Shown here: positions 44,134 to 53,564 of the stretch, one piece after another
Numbering within the stretch: the first letter of the stretch is position 1
Layout: the number at the start of each line of letters is the position of its first letter
DNA from: Zoogloea dura
GTDB lineage: Bacteria; Pseudomonadota; Gammaproteobacteria; Burkholderiales; Rhodocyclaceae
Direction: 5' to 3'
Length of the DNA: 64,000 nucleotides
NCBI RefSeq assembly: GCF_012927165.1
Contig: NZ_JABBGA010000003.1
Span: 124,001-188,000 of the forward strand
Program-made: the position numbers and the translations under genes
Notes under the pieces: model-generated
What the model was told of the DNA's origin: nothing
The model's database searches: none
Seen by the model: the letters and a program-made list of their open reading frames with translations, nothing else

Positions 44134-44775
44134 ATGCTCAAGTACAAGATCGTCCCCGTCACCCCCTTCGAACAGAACTGTTCGATTCTCTGGTGCGACC
44201 AGAGCCGCAAGGCCGCGGTCGTCGATCCGGGGGGCAACATCGAACGCATCCTCAAGGCTGCGGACGAACTGGGTGTCGACATCGAACGCATCCTGCTCAC
44301 CCACGGGCACATCGACCATGCCGGCGGCACGGCCGGACTGGCCCGCCAGCTTGGCGTCCCTATCGAAGGCCCGGAGCGCGAGGAGAGCTTCTGGATCGAC
44401 GCACTTCCCCAGCAGAGCAAGATGTTCGGTTTTCCGCAGGTCGAGACCTTTACCCCCGATCGCTGGCTCGCCGAAGGTGATCAGGTCCAGGTCGGCAACG
44501 AGTCCCTCTCCGTGATCCACTGCCCGGGGCACACGCCGGGCCACGTGGTATTTTTCAGCAACACTGCGCGCCTGGCAGTCGTGGGGGATGTGCTCTTCGC
44601 CGGTTCGATCGGCCGCACTGACTTCCCGAGGGGCGACCACTCCGCGCTCGTCAACTCAATCCGCCAGAAACTGTGGCCCCTTGGCAACGATGTGAGCTTC
44701 ATTCCTGGTCACGGACCGATGTCTACTTTCGGCGCCGAACGGGAAGGCAACCCGTATGTGGGCGACTACGCCTGA
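44134..44775 (+). CDS. Metallo-beta-lactamase-fold hydrolase (GloB-like, YcbL type)
   Basis: A 213-residue metallo-beta-lactamase-fold protein. The zinc motif is LLTHGHIDHAGG (HxHxDH), with further ligands in VIHCPGHTPGHVVF (His), VVGDVLFAGSIGRTDFPRGDH (Asp), and IPGHGPMSTFGAEREGNPYV (terminal His). The short length and the lack of the C-terminal substrate-binding domain place it with type II glyoxalase/YcbL proteins, which hydrolyse S-lactoylglutathione or related thioesters. The ATG at 44134 lies within a 250-nt upstream spacer (43891-44133) that shows no other gene. Confidence 0.92.
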   Translation: MLKYKIVPVTPFEQNCSILWCDQSRKAAVVDPGGNIERILKAADELGVDIERILLTHGHIDHAGGTAGLARQLGVPIEGPEREESFWIDALPQQSKMFGFPQVETFTPDRWLAEGDQVQVGNESLSVIHCPGHTPGHVVFFSNTARLAVVGDVLFAGSIGRTDFPRGDHSALVNSIRQKLWPLGNDVSFIPGHGPMSTFGAEREGNPYVGDYA

Positions 44776-44844
44776 GCTGCGGCTTCGGGCCCGGGCCATT
44801 TCCGTCACCGCGTGCATATAACTCTCGATTAAAGGTAAACCAGC

Positions 44845-45576
44845 GTGCGATTCGCTATTCTCGAAGACGATCCTGCCCAAATGGAAGTCCTGACGGGCTG
44901 GCTGCGGGAAGTCGGACATGACGTGCATGGCTTCGGTCTGGCCCGCGAACTGATGCGGGTCGCCAGCCGTGAGAGCTTCGACCTGTTCCTGGTGGACTGG
45001 GTGCTCCCGGACCTCACGGGCGAGCAGGTCCTGCGCTGGCTGCGGGTTGAACGCGGCAACGACACTCCGGCCATCTTCATCACCTCCCGGGACTCCGAAG
45101 AGGACATTGCCAACGCCTTCAGCGCCGGCGCCGATGACTACCTCATCAAGCCTCCCCGCCGGATCGAGCTGCTGTCACGCATCGAGGCCGTACTTCGCCG
45201 TGCCCAGCCCCGCAACCCGAACCAGACCTTGACGGTAGGCCCCTACCACTTCGATCTGGTCAAGAAGGCGCTCAACGTGGACGGCGTGGCTGTCGAAATG
45301 ACCGACAAGGAATTCGACTTGGCCGCCTTCCTGTTCCGCAACCTCGGGCGCCTGCTGTCCCGGGGGCACCTGCTCGAAGCGGTGTGGGGCCGCAACCCCG
45401 ATCTGGCCACGCGGACCGTGGATACTCACATCAGCCGGGTTCGCAGCAAGCTCAACCTGCGCCCCGAAAACGGCTTCCGCCTGACCCCCACCTACAACTT
45501 CGGCTACCGGCTGGAACGCATCGACCCCTCCGAGCTACCGGCAGCGGGCGACGCCCCGGCCCCGGCGGGCGAATGA
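44845..45576 (+). CDS. OmpR/PhoB-family response regulator (orphan-like)
   Basis: A 243-residue two-domain regulator with a GTG start. The receiver domain (1-~120) has the acidic pair in ILEDDP, the phosphoacceptor Asp in FDLFLVDWVLPDLTG, and Lys in DDYLIKPP. The C-terminal winged helix (~130-225) carries FDLVKKALNVDGV, LSRGHLLEAVWGRNPDLATRTVDTHISRVRSKL, the OmpR DNA-recognition region. No histidine kinase is adjacent on this side. A CHASE2 kinase lies 2.3 kb downstream beyond mscL (47839-50175) and is the nearest candidate partner. A strong bidirectional terminator follows. Confidence 0.93.
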   Translation: MRFAILEDDPAQMEVLTGWLREVGHDVHGFGLARELMRVASRESFDLFLVDWVLPDLTGEQVLRWLRVERGNDTPAIFITSRDSEEDIANAFSAGADDYLIKPPRRIELLSRIEAVLRRAQPRNPNQTLTVGPYHFDLVKKALNVDGVAVEMTDKEFDLAAFLFRNLGRLLSRGHLLEAVWGRNPDLATRTVDTHISRVRSKLNLRPENGFRLTPTYNFGYRLERIDPSELPAAGDAPAPAGE

Positions 45577-45577
45577 C

Positions 45578-45602
45578 AGAGGGGCCCGCGCAGGGCCCCT
45601 CT
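45578..45602. terminator. Bidirectional terminator between the response-regulator gene and mscL
   Basis: AGAGGGGCCC and GGGCCCCTCT form a 10-bp perfect stem with a 5-nt loop, 2 nt after the regulator stop and 21 nt from the mscL stop. The convergent genes can share it. Confidence 0.85.
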
Positions 45603-45623
45603 GCTTTGGCGGGTTGCCTATGA

Positions 45624-46046
45624 CTATTTCTTCAGCGAATCACGGATCTCGCGCAGCAGCTTGACATCTTCCGGCTCGGCCGGCGGTGCCTCCGGAGCCG
45701 GGGCCGGCTCATCGCGCTTCAGCTTGTTCATCGCCTTGATCGCCACGAAGATGGCCATGGCCACGATCATGAAGTCGATCACCGAGTTGATGAATACGCC
45801 ATACTTGAACAAGGGTGCACCGGCTTTCTCTGCGGCCTCCATGGTTTCGAAGGTCTTGTCCCCGAGATTCAGGTAAAGGTGCTTGAAATCCACCCCGCCA
45901 AGCAGTTTGCCGATCACCGGCATGAGCATGTCCTTGACGAGGGAATCGACGATCTTCTGGAAAGCGCCGCCGATGATGACGCCAACCGCGAGGTCGACGA
46001 CATTGCCTTTCATGGCAAATTCCTTGAACTCCTGCATGAAACTCAT
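45624..46046 (-). CDS. mscL: Large-conductance mechanosensitive channel
   Basis: A 140-residue MscL. The start [46 protein letters not shown] is the hallmark N-terminal amphipathic helix and TM1 with the pore-lining [11 protein letters not shown]2 is [21 protein letters not shown]. The C-terminal helix is charged, with [14 protein letters not shown]. It is slightly longer than E. coli MscL (136). It forms a pentameric safety valve that opens under membrane tension in hypo-osmotic shock. The ATG at 46046 has AAGGAAAG upstream. Confidence 0.97.
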   Translation of the reverse strand: MSFMQEFKEFAMKGNVVDLAVGVIIGGAFQKIVDSLVKDMLMPVIGKLLGGVDFKHLYLNLGDKTFETMEAAEKAGAPLFKYGVFINSVIDFMIVAMAIFVAIKAMNKLKRDEPAPAPEAPPAEPEDVKLLREIRDSLKK

Positions 46047-46270
46047 GTTCTTTCCTTTTCGGGTTTGAAATCGGTGGAGCATCGGCCCCGGCCCCCCGGA
46101 TGATCGGACACCACCGGAGAAGCGCAGGAATGGTAGGCGCCAGCGCAAATAACAGTGCGGCGTATTTAACATGCCCCCGTGATTGCCTGGAGTATTTTGC
46201 GAAGTTTTGCACCCTCTGTGGGGCCGGGACTTAATATAACCCCCGAAAAACAGAAAGAAAGAGCGATCAC

Positions 46271-47842
46271 GTGGCCCGTACCCCCTTCCGCTTCCTTGGC
46301 ATCGCCCTGAGCCTGATGGTCTGGCAGGGCGTTGGCGCGTCCGAGCTTGAGATCATCCACACCGCCAGGGCCGGTGACACCCTCATCGGCATCGAGCGCG
46401 AATATCTCGCCCCGCCCTACCGCTGGCGTGGGCTCAAGACCCTCAACCGCGTCGACAATCCGATGCGCATTCCGGTCGGAACCCCCTTGCGCATCCCGGA
46501 GAGCTGGCTGCGGGTCGAACCCCGCAGCGCCAGGGTCGTGGCCCTCAACGGCGATGTGACGATGAACGGCCGCCCCCTCTCCGCCGATGCGCGGGTCCCG
46601 GCTGGCGCCATACTGCGTACCGGCACGGGCGGCTTCGTGACGCTCGCCATGCCCGACGAATCGCGCCTGACCGTACAGCCCGGCAGCCAGGCACAGGTGG
46701 AAAAGATGCAGGGCTACAAGGGGATCACGGGACAGAGCACCCAGATCAACCTCGAGCAGGGGCGCCTGGAAACCACCGTCACGCCCCAGCGCGGCCCCGC
46801 CGCCCGTTACCAGATCCGCACCCCCACCGCCTCCCTGAGTGTGCGCGGCACCGCCTTCCGGGTCGGCTCCGATCCGGCCGCCCAGTCGTCCCAGGCCGAG
46901 GTCACCGAGGGCGAGGTGGCCATGAACAACGCCAGCCGCGACGATGCACGTGCCCTGCCCGCAGGCTATGGTGTGGTGGCACGGGCCGGCGAGGCGATAC
47001 CCCAGCCGCGCCCCCTGTTGCCGGCCCCGCTCGTGGGCATCCCGCCCATCCTCGAGCAGATCGACCTGGCCATCCCCATCACGCCAGTAGTCGGCGCCGT
47101 CGCCTATCGTGCCCAGCTCGCCCGGGACGAAAGCTTCAGCGACATGGTCTCCGCTGAGCGCCTGAGCACCGCAGTGGCGCACTACAAGGGGTTGCCCGAT
47201 GGCAGCTATGTGCTGCGCGTGCGGGCCATCGACGAAGCCGGACTGGAAGGCCATGACAGCACGACACGCTTCACGCTGCGCGCCCGCCCCACACCGCCGA
47301 GCCCGGCCACCGATGGCAGCCTGAGCTGGACCCCCGGCCCGGAAAGCGGCTCCCGCTACCGCATCCAGGTCGCCGGCCCCGAAGGCTTCGAGCGGCCGGT
47401 CTTCGAGCAGGACACCGACGCCCGCAGCATCGAAGCGGCACTTCCTCCCGGGCGTCACGGCTGGCGCGTGGCCAGCCTGCGCCCGGACGGCCAACCCGGG
47501 CCATGGAGCAGGACCGCCGTATCGGACATCCGCCGGGCACCCGGCGGGGCTCAACTGAGCGTCTTCAACAACCGCCTCCGATTCGCCTGGCAGGGCCTGG
47601 CCGGACAGATCTACGACGTCCAGATCGCCGCCGACGAAGCCTTCACGCAAGTGCTCCTCGAGGAGAGCATCGGTGAAGCCGCCGTCACCTGGCCCTCTCC
47701 TGGCCTGGGCAGCTACTATCTGCGCCTTCGCGCCCGCGATCCGGACGGCGGAGTCTCCCCGTGGTCCGAAACCCAGACACTGCGCCCGCTCCTTCCGATG
47801 CTGACCTGGTCCCTGTCGTCTCCCGGCCGTCCGAGTCCGTGA
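46271..47842 (+). CDS. Exported FecR-domain protein with LysM-like N-terminus and beta-sandwich tail
   Basis: A 523-residue secreted protein with a GTG start. A signal peptide ([16 protein letters not shown]) is followed by a LysM-like segment [25 protein letters not shown] to [13 protein letters not shown] (about 28-82), a FecR-type domain (about 85-215; [49 protein letters not shown]), and two or three fibronectin-III-like repeats with [25 protein letters not shown] and [20 protein letters not shown]. It probably senses or binds cell-wall or envelope material. Its stop overlaps the CHASE2 kinase start (GTGA, 47839-47842), so the two proteins likely act together. Confidence 0.85.
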   Translation: MARTPFRFLGIALSLMVWQGVGASELEIIHTARAGDTLIGIEREYLAPPYRWRGLKTLNRVDNPMRIPVGTPLRIPESWLRVEPRSARVVALNGDVTMNGRPLSADARVPAGAILRTGTGGFVTLAMPDESRLTVQPGSQAQVEKMQGYKGITGQSTQINLEQGRLETTVTPQRGPAARYQIRTPTASLSVRGTAFRVGSDPAAQSSQAEVTEGEVAMNNASRDDARALPAGYGVVARAGEAIPQPRPLLPAPLVGIPPILEQIDLAIPITPVVGAVAYRAQLARDESFSDMVSAERLSTAVAHYKGLPDGSYVLRVRAIDEAGLEGHDSTTRFTLRARPTPPSPATDGSLSWTPGPESGSRYRIQVAGPEGFERPVFEQDTDARSIEAALPPGRHGWRVASLRPDGQPGPWSRTAVSDIRRAPGGAQLSVFNNRLRFAWQGLAGQIYDVQIAADEAFTQVLLEESIGEAAVTWPSPGLGSYYLRLRARDPDGGVSPWSETQTLRPLLPMLTWSLSSPGRPSP

Positions 47843-50175
47843 GATCCGACTCCCCCCCCCTGCGCCGCCCGACGCTGGAGTGGTTTGCCGTCACGCTGTT
47901 CTGCGTGCTGCTGGCGGCCCTGTCGGCGGTGGAGGGCTGGCTCTGGCGCATCGACCAGTCCATCTACGACGGGATCCTGTCGTCCTGGCCCCGCCCGGTC
48001 AGCACTGACGTAGCCGTCATTTCCATCGATGATGCGAGCCTGTCCCGGATAGGCCCGTGGCCCTGGTCCCGGCGCGTCCACGCCGCCCTGATCGACCGGG
48101 CCCACTCCGCGGGTTCGTCCGCCATCGTCCTCGACATCCTCCTCGATGCGCCCAGCCGTGATGATCCGGGAGCCGACGCAGCCCTCGCCCAGGCCATCCG
48201 CAACCACGGCCAGGTGATCCTGCCCCTCGCCCAAGCGGTGACCGGTGCGGTGCTGAGCGGCGAGACCCTTCCGCTTGCGCCTTTCACGGAAGCCGCCGCC
48301 GCCCTCGGCCACAGCCAGACAGAATTCGACCCGGACGGGATCGCCCGCAGCGTCTACCTGTGGGAGGGCTTCGGCGGTGCCCATCATCCCCAGCTCGCGC
48401 TGGCCCTGCTGCGCCTCGTCGAACCCCAGGCGGCCCGCAACTTCCCGCCTCCGGCCCCCGAGTCGGGCGCCGACCAGCAACAGTGGCAGCGCGCCGACTG
48501 GCTGCGCATCCCCTTCGCCGGTCCGCCCGGCACCTATCCCCATTACTCCTACCAGGCCGTCCTGAATGGCGACGTCCCTGCCTCCGAGCTACGCGGCAAG
48601 ATCCTGCTGGTCGGCGCCACCGCCACCGGCATGGGCGACGCGGTGCCCACGCCTACTTCCGGCCTGTCTCGCCCGATGCCGGGCATAGAGGTCCAGGCGA
48701 ACGTATTTGACGCCCTGCGCCACAATGCCGGCGTCCATCCTCTGTCGCCGTGGATCGCCGCCGCCGTGGCCTCCACGCTGGTAGTGGTGCTGATGCTCAC
48801 CCTGCTCTACGCAGAGGCGCGCACCGGACTGGTGGCGACCTTCGTGCTCGCCAGCACGGCCCTGGTCGTGGCCGCCATCGGCCTGCTGTGGGGCAGTGTC
48901 TGGTTCGGTCCGGCCCCCGCCGTGCTCGGCTGCATGCTGGCTTACCCACTATGGAGCTGGCGCCGTCTCGAATCCGCCCAGCGCTATCTCGATGCGGAGC
49001 TGCTTGCCCTGGGCCGCGAGGGCACCCCCCTGGGCCTGCCGATCGACGAATTCGGGCGACGCACTGCCGACCCCCTGGAGCAGCGCATCCGCATCGTGCG
49101 TCAGGCTGCCCAGCACCAGCGCGACGTCCGCCGCTTCATTTCCGACACCCTTGAACACCTGCCCATCGGCGTGGTGGTGATCGACCAGCTCGACCGGGTG
49201 ATCCTGCACAACGAACGTGCCCGACACCTTCTTCGCGCCTTCCGCAGCGACGCACTTCTGGCCGCCCTGCGCGGCCTGCCCTGGCCCAGCTACCTGCCGA
49301 TGCGCGACGGCCTGCCGGACCTGAGCGGGTTCTCCGGCACCCGCCAGTTCGAGCTGTCGCCGGACAAGAAGCGCTATCTGCTGGTGTCGGTGGCCGACCT
49401 CTTCTCGGAGTCCAGCGGCAAGCCGGGCCGCGTCATCGGCCTTGCCGACGTGACCGCCATGCACGAAGCCCAGCGCAGCCGTGAGGACACCATGCACTTC
49501 CTGTCCCACGACCTGCGCGCTCCGCTGGCCTCCATCCTCACCCTGATCGATGGCTACCGGGACGAACCGGCCCTGCAGGCTGAGCAGATCCCGCGGATAG
49601 CCCGCTATGCCCGTTCGGCCCTCGATCTCGCCGACGGCCTGTTCCGCCTGGTGCGCGCCGAAGGCTCCGACCCGAAGGACTTCGTCGAGCTCGACCTGGC
49701 CGGCCTGGTGGATTCGGCCGCCGACGAAGTCTGGCCACAGGCTCACGCCCGGGGCATCCGCATCTCCGTCGATACCCACGACGCGGAGCGGGAGGAAGCG
49801 ATCGTCAGGGGTGACTTCTCGCTGCTGCGCCGGGCGGTGATCAACCTGATGACCAATGCCATCAAGTATGGCGATGCCAACAGCAATGTCGGCGTCAGCC
49901 TGGCGGCCGAAGGGCCCGACTGGGTCATCCGGGTCCGTGACCAGGGCGCCGGCATACCCGCCGATGCCCTGCCGCGGCTGTTCCGGCGCTTCAGCCGGAT
50001 CGTCGGTGAGGGGCGTGACCGCCCCAGCGGAGTCGGCCTCGGCCTGGTGATCGTCAAGACCGTGGCCGAACGCCATGGCGGCAATGTCGTCGTCAACAGC
50101 GAACCCGGCGTCGGCAGCACCTTTGAATTGCGCCTGCCCCTGCGCAACCACCTGAGCCCCCCGACCGTCGCCTGA
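47839..50175 (+). CDS. CHASE2-domain sensor histidine kinase
   Basis: A 778-residue membrane sensor kinase. The GTG at 47839 overlaps the FecR-protein stop. An earlier GTG (47761) would overlap that gene by 82 nt. After TM1 (WFAVTLFCVLLAALSAVEGWLW) comes a periplasmic CHASE2 domain (about 35-285; VAVISIDDASLSRIGPWPWSR, LRGKILLVGATATGMGDAVPTPTS), then three TM helices. A PAS-like region (LEHLPIGVVVIDQLDRVILHNERARHLL) follows, then HisKA with MHFLSHDLRAPLASILTL (phospho-His) and HATPase motifs NLMTNAIKYG (N), VRDQGAGIP (G1) and SGVGLGLVIVKT (G2). It should phosphorylate a response regulator, most likely the OmpR-type one at 44845. The FecR partner could be its sensor. Confidence 0.92.
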   Translation: MRSDSPPLRRPTLEWFAVTLFCVLLAALSAVEGWLWRIDQSIYDGILSSWPRPVSTDVAVISIDDASLSRIGPWPWSRRVHAALIDRAHSAGSSAIVLDILLDAPSRDDPGADAALAQAIRNHGQVILPLAQAVTGAVLSGETLPLAPFTEAAAALGHSQTEFDPDGIARSVYLWEGFGGAHHPQLALALLRLVEPQAARNFPPPAPESGADQQQWQRADWLRIPFAGPPGTYPHYSYQAVLNGDVPASELRGKILLVGATATGMGDAVPTPTSGLSRPMPGIEVQANVFDALRHNAGVHPLSPWIAAAVASTLVVVLMLTLLYAEARTGLVATFVLASTALVVAAIGLLWGSVWFGPAPAVLGCMLAYPLWSWRRLESAQRYLDAELLALGREGTPLGLPIDEFGRRTADPLEQRIRIVRQAAQHQRDVRRFISDTLEHLPIGVVVIDQLDRVILHNERARHLLRAFRSDALLAALRGLPWPSYLPMRDGLPDLSGFSGTRQFELSPDKKRYLLVSVADLFSESSGKPGRVIGLADVTAMHEAQRSREDTMHFLSHDLRAPLASILTLIDGYRDEPALQAEQIPRIARYARSALDLADGLFRLVRAEGSDPKDFVELDLAGLVDSAADEVWPQAHARGIRISVDTHDAEREEAIVRGDFSLLRRAVINLMTNAIKYGDANSNVGVSLAAEGPDWVIRVRDQGAGIPADALPRLFRRFSRIVGEGRDRPSGVGLGLVIVKTVAERHGGNVVVNSEPGVGSTFELRLPLRNHLSPPTVA

Positions 50176-50220
50176 CGCCACTGCGGTAAAATCCGCCCAT
50201 CGGTCTCGGGTTTGCCAGAC

Positions 50221-52482
50221 ATGCGCCTCAACTACCTCCGGATCCTCGCCTTTGCCCTGGGCGGGCTGAGCACGGTGATCGCCGCCGGAGCCCTGTACCT
50301 TTACGCCACCTTCGACGGCCTGCGCCTGGCCACGGAGCTGTCCCAGTTCGTCCGTCAGCGCTACCAGCGGGTACTGCGCATCGACGGCCCGGTCGAGCTC
50401 TCCATGTTCCCGTGGCCGGCCTTGCGTCTGCCGGCCACCTCGCTGTCCTCCCGCAATTCGACCGGCGAGTTCATGGCGGTCGAACAGGCATCGGTCGGCG
50501 TCCGCCTCCTCCCCCTGCTCGCCCGCCGGGTCGTGGTGGACCAGCTCGAGCTGGATGGCCTTCGGCTGGCCCTGCTGCGCGACAAGAACGGGCGCCTGAA
50601 CGCCGACGACCTGCTCGCCGCAACGGACAAGGACGCCGAGCCCATCACCAGCCCGCTGGAGATGGACCTCGGCGCACTGCACATCCACCACAGCGCCCTG
50701 ACCTGGACCGACGAGGCCGCCGGCCGCCAGCTGGCCCTGTCCGATCTGTCCCTGGAAAGCGGCCAGCTCGGTCGCAACGCCGAAGGCCGGCTTGCACTCA
50801 CCGCGCGCCTGACCCGCGCGGCACCGACCACCGACCTGCAACTCGAGATCCAGACCGCCTACCGTCTCGACGAACACACCTGGCCCCAGCGCCTGCGGCA
50901 GCTCCATGCCACCGCCCGGGGCGACGTGGACGGCCGGCAGGGCCTGGTCGGAGAGATCGCCGCCACCGAGATCCTGAGCACCGAAGACCAGCCCATGCAA
51001 GTGCAGGGCGGCAGCCTGCAGGCCCGCCTCAAGACCTCTGCCGGCACCCTGGAGCTCAAGGGCAGCAGCCCGCGCCTCCAACTCGACCCCCACGGCCCCC
51101 AGGCGGAGCAGCTGGATGGGTCGCTGAACCTTGCAGGCAGCCCGCACAGCGGCAAGCTGCAGCTGCGCCTCAGCGGCCTGACAGCCAGCGCGAAGGGGCT
51201 CGAGGCGCAGCAGCTCGAAGCGGACATCGAGCTGCGCACACCCGCGCTGCAGCTCACCGGCACGCTGGCAGGGCCGCTGCGCTGGCCCACCGGCAGCCCG
51301 GGGCCGGAGCTGCCCACGCTGCTTGGCCGCCTCGATCTCACCCCGGCCGGCCCGGAAGCCCGCCCCCGCCACATCGACACCGAAGCCAGCCTGCAGCTTG
51401 ATCCGGCCCGCGGCAGTGCCACCGGCGGACTCTCCCTGCGCATGGACGGCAGCCACCTCCGCGGCAAGTGGTCCGTGGCGTCGAGCGCGTCTCCCACCCT
51501 CGGTTTCGATCTGGACGTGGATCACCTCGACCTCGCAACGCTTAGCAGCCAGAAGCCGGCCGCCAAGCCGCGCAGCAACACCGCCGAAGCCGCCGGATCA
51601 CCCCTCGACCTGACTTCGCTGCTGGGGCTCGACCTCGAAGGCACCTTGCGTGTCGACCAGTTGAAAGCCGCCGGCCTGCACCTGGAAAAGCTGCGCCTGC
51701 CGCTGCGTGTCCGTGACGGCAGACTCGTCTCCACGGGACACAGCATGTCGCTCTACGGCGGCAGCCTGGAGGGCAGCCTGAGCATCGACGCAGCCAGCCG
51801 GCAGATGGCCTACCGGAGCTACCTCCAGGGTGCCAGCCTGGGGCCGCTGCTGCGCGACCTGAACGGCACCGAGACACTCACCGGCACCACCAACTTCTTT
51901 ATGGATGTGAGCAGCGCTGGAAGCACACGGGATGCGCTCCTCGATGCGCTGCACGGTGTGGCCCGCCTGCGTATCCGCAACAGCACGGTGCCGGGCATAG
52001 ACCTCAGCCAGGCCTTCAGGGAATGGCGCAACCAGATCGGCACCCGCCAGGGCGCCCGGCGCGGCTTTCATGACAAGGAGTCCACGGCCATCGGCGAACT
52101 CACCGCGAGCTTCCAGGTGGACAAGGGGATTGCCACCAGCACGGACCTGCTGGCCAAGGGCGGCACGCTCAAGGTGACCGGCGAGGGGCAGGTCGATCTG
52201 GCCCGGCAGTCCATCGACTATCTGTCGCATGTCACCCTGCTTGCCGTGCCGGCAGGCATCGACACCAGCCTCCGGGGCACCACCGTGCCGATCCGCATCA
52301 AGGGGCCGGCAGGGCGCCCCGACTGGCACCTGGAAGCAGGCACAGGCCTGCCTGCCGCAGCCGCCGCGGCCAGTCGCAAGGTGGTCCGGCAAAGTTCCCG
52401 GATCACTCCGGCCAAGGCCGTCGACAAACCCGGGAACAAGGCTCAGCCTGTACCGGCTCCCGCGGCCGGCAACACCGAATAG
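50221..52482 (+). CDS. AsmA-family envelope protein
   Basis: A 753-residue AsmA protein. The ATG at 50221 begins MRLNYLRILAFALGGLSTVIAAGALYLYATFDGLRLATEL, an N-terminal membrane anchor. The N-terminal AsmA domain (FVRQRYQRVLRIDGPVELSMFPWPALRLPATSLSS, SVGVRLLPLLARRVVVDQLELDGLRLAL) spans ~1-260. The C-terminal AsmA_2 region (~440-690) includes LDVDHLDLATLSSQKP, LRVRDGRLVSTGHSMSLYGGSL and LPAGIDTSLRGTTVPIRIKGPA. AsmA-like proteins are periplasmic bridge-like lipid-transfer or envelope-assembly factors anchored in the inner membrane. It begins 45 nt after the kinase gene and may be co-transcribed. The Pro/Ala-rich tail is unstructured. Confidence 0.92.
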   Translation: MRLNYLRILAFALGGLSTVIAAGALYLYATFDGLRLATELSQFVRQRYQRVLRIDGPVELSMFPWPALRLPATSLSSRNSTGEFMAVEQASVGVRLLPLLARRVVVDQLELDGLRLALLRDKNGRLNADDLLAATDKDAEPITSPLEMDLGALHIHHSALTWTDEAAGRQLALSDLSLESGQLGRNAEGRLALTARLTRAAPTTDLQLEIQTAYRLDEHTWPQRLRQLHATARGDVDGRQGLVGEIAATEILSTEDQPMQVQGGSLQARLKTSAGTLELKGSSPRLQLDPHGPQAEQLDGSLNLAGSPHSGKLQLRLSGLTASAKGLEAQQLEADIELRTPALQLTGTLAGPLRWPTGSPGPELPTLLGRLDLTPAGPEARPRHIDTEASLQLDPARGSATGGLSLRMDGSHLRGKWSVASSASPTLGFDLDVDHLDLATLSSQKPAAKPRSNTAEAAGSPLDLTSLLGLDLEGTLRVDQLKAAGLHLEKLRLPLRVRDGRLVSTGHSMSLYGGSLEGSLSIDAASRQMAYRSYLQGASLGPLLRDLNGTETLTGTTNFFMDVSSAGSTRDALLDALHGVARLRIRNSTVPGIDLSQAFREWRNQIGTRQGARRGFHDKESTAIGELTASFQVDKGIATSTDLLAKGGTLKVTGEGQVDLARQSIDYLSHVTLLAVPAGIDTSLRGTTVPIRIKGPAGRPDWHLEAGTGLPAAAAAASRKVVRQSSRITPAKAVDKPGNKAQPVPAPAAGNTE

Positions 52483-52558
52483 TCCGCCGGCTGTCTCCCT
52501 GCAGGCATGCTAGATTCGCCCTGCAGCACCTACAACAATATCCACGGAGACAGCATCC

Positions 52559-53527
52559 ATGACCCTTCCCGTCGCCTTTCGCGGCTGCATGCGGCTACCC
52601 GCCATCGCCGCCCCCATGTTCCTCGTGTCCGGCCCAGAGCTTGTATCCGAGACCTGCAAGGCCGGCGTTGCCGGCAGCTTCCCGGCGCTCAATGCGCGCA
52701 CCAGCGAAGAGCTGGAGGCCTGGCTGACCGACATCGACAGCGCGCTGGAGGCCGCACGCACGGCGGCCCCCACCAGCCCGGTCGCCCCCTACGGGATCAA
52801 CCTGATCCTGCACGCCTCCAACCCCCGGGTGGCGCCCGACCTGGACCTGATCTGCAAGCACCGGGTGCCCTTCGTCATCACCAGCCTGGGCCACCCGGGC
52901 GAGGTGGTCGAGCGGGTGCACGCCTACGGCGGCCTGGTCTTCTCGGACGTGATCCACACCTATCACGCCCGCAAGGCCGCCGCCGCCGGGGTGGACGGCA
53001 TCATCGCCGTGGCCTCCGGCGCGGGAGGCCATGCGGGCACCCAGAATGCCTTCAGCCTGGTGCGCGAGATCCGTGAATTCTGGAACGGCACCCTGATCCT
53101 CGGCGGCGCCATCTCCGACGGCTTCGCCGTGCGCGCCGCCGAAGTGCTGGGTGCCGACCTGGCCTACATGGGCACCCGCTTCATCGCCACCCGTGAGTCC
53201 CGCGCCCAGGAGGCCTACAAGCAGATGCTGGTGGAGGCCGGAGCCGAAGACATTGTCTATACCGATGCCATTTCCGGCACCAACGCCAACTTCCTGTGGC
53301 CCAGCCTGGAAAAGCTCGGCCACAAGCGCGAAGAGCTGGTGCAAGGGGTCGGCAAGGGCAAGCTCAAGGCCTTGTCGGACGAGGCCAAGGCATGGCGTGA
53401 CGTGTGGAGTGCCGGCCATGGCGTGGCCACCATCCACGATGCACCCGCGGTACAGGTGCTGTGCGAGCGGCTGGCCGAGGAATACCAGGCCGCCTGCGCC
53501 CTGCCGCCCAGCCCGGCCCTGGGCTGA
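52559..53527 (+). CDS. Nitronate monooxygenase (2-nitropropane dioxygenase-like)
   Basis: A 322-residue FMN-dependent TIM-barrel enzyme. It starts MTLPVAFRGCMRLPAIAAPMFLVSGPELVSETCKAG, with the N-terminal FMN-loop APMFL. FMN phosphate binding is in GVDGIIAVASGAGGHAGTQNAFSLV, and GGAISDGFAVRAAEVLGADLAYMGTRFIAT is the classical C-terminal motif. It probably oxidises propionate 3-nitronate or related alkyl nitronates and detoxifies them. Related family members act as enoyl-reductase-like or dehydrogenase enzymes, so the substrate is uncertain. The ATG at 52559 has GGAGA upstream. It converges on the diguanylate cyclase gene. Confidence 0.9.
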   Translation: MTLPVAFRGCMRLPAIAAPMFLVSGPELVSETCKAGVAGSFPALNARTSEELEAWLTDIDSALEAARTAAPTSPVAPYGINLILHASNPRVAPDLDLICKHRVPFVITSLGHPGEVVERVHAYGGLVFSDVIHTYHARKAAAAGVDGIIAVASGAGGHAGTQNAFSLVREIREFWNGTLILGGAISDGFAVRAAEVLGADLAYMGTRFIATRESRAQEAYKQMLVEAGAEDIVYTDAISGTNANFLWPSLEKLGHKREELVQGVGKGKLKALSDEAKAWRDVWSAGHGVATIHDAPAVQVLCERLAEEYQAACALPPSPALG

Positions 53528-53564
53528 TCGGCAGACGATCCGCACCCTCTGCAGGGGAGGGTGC

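Noticed and set aside
47761-47838. Upstream GTG start for the CHASE2 kinase
   Set aside because: It would overlap the FecR gene by 82 nt; the GTGA junction at 47839 is a cleaner coupled start.
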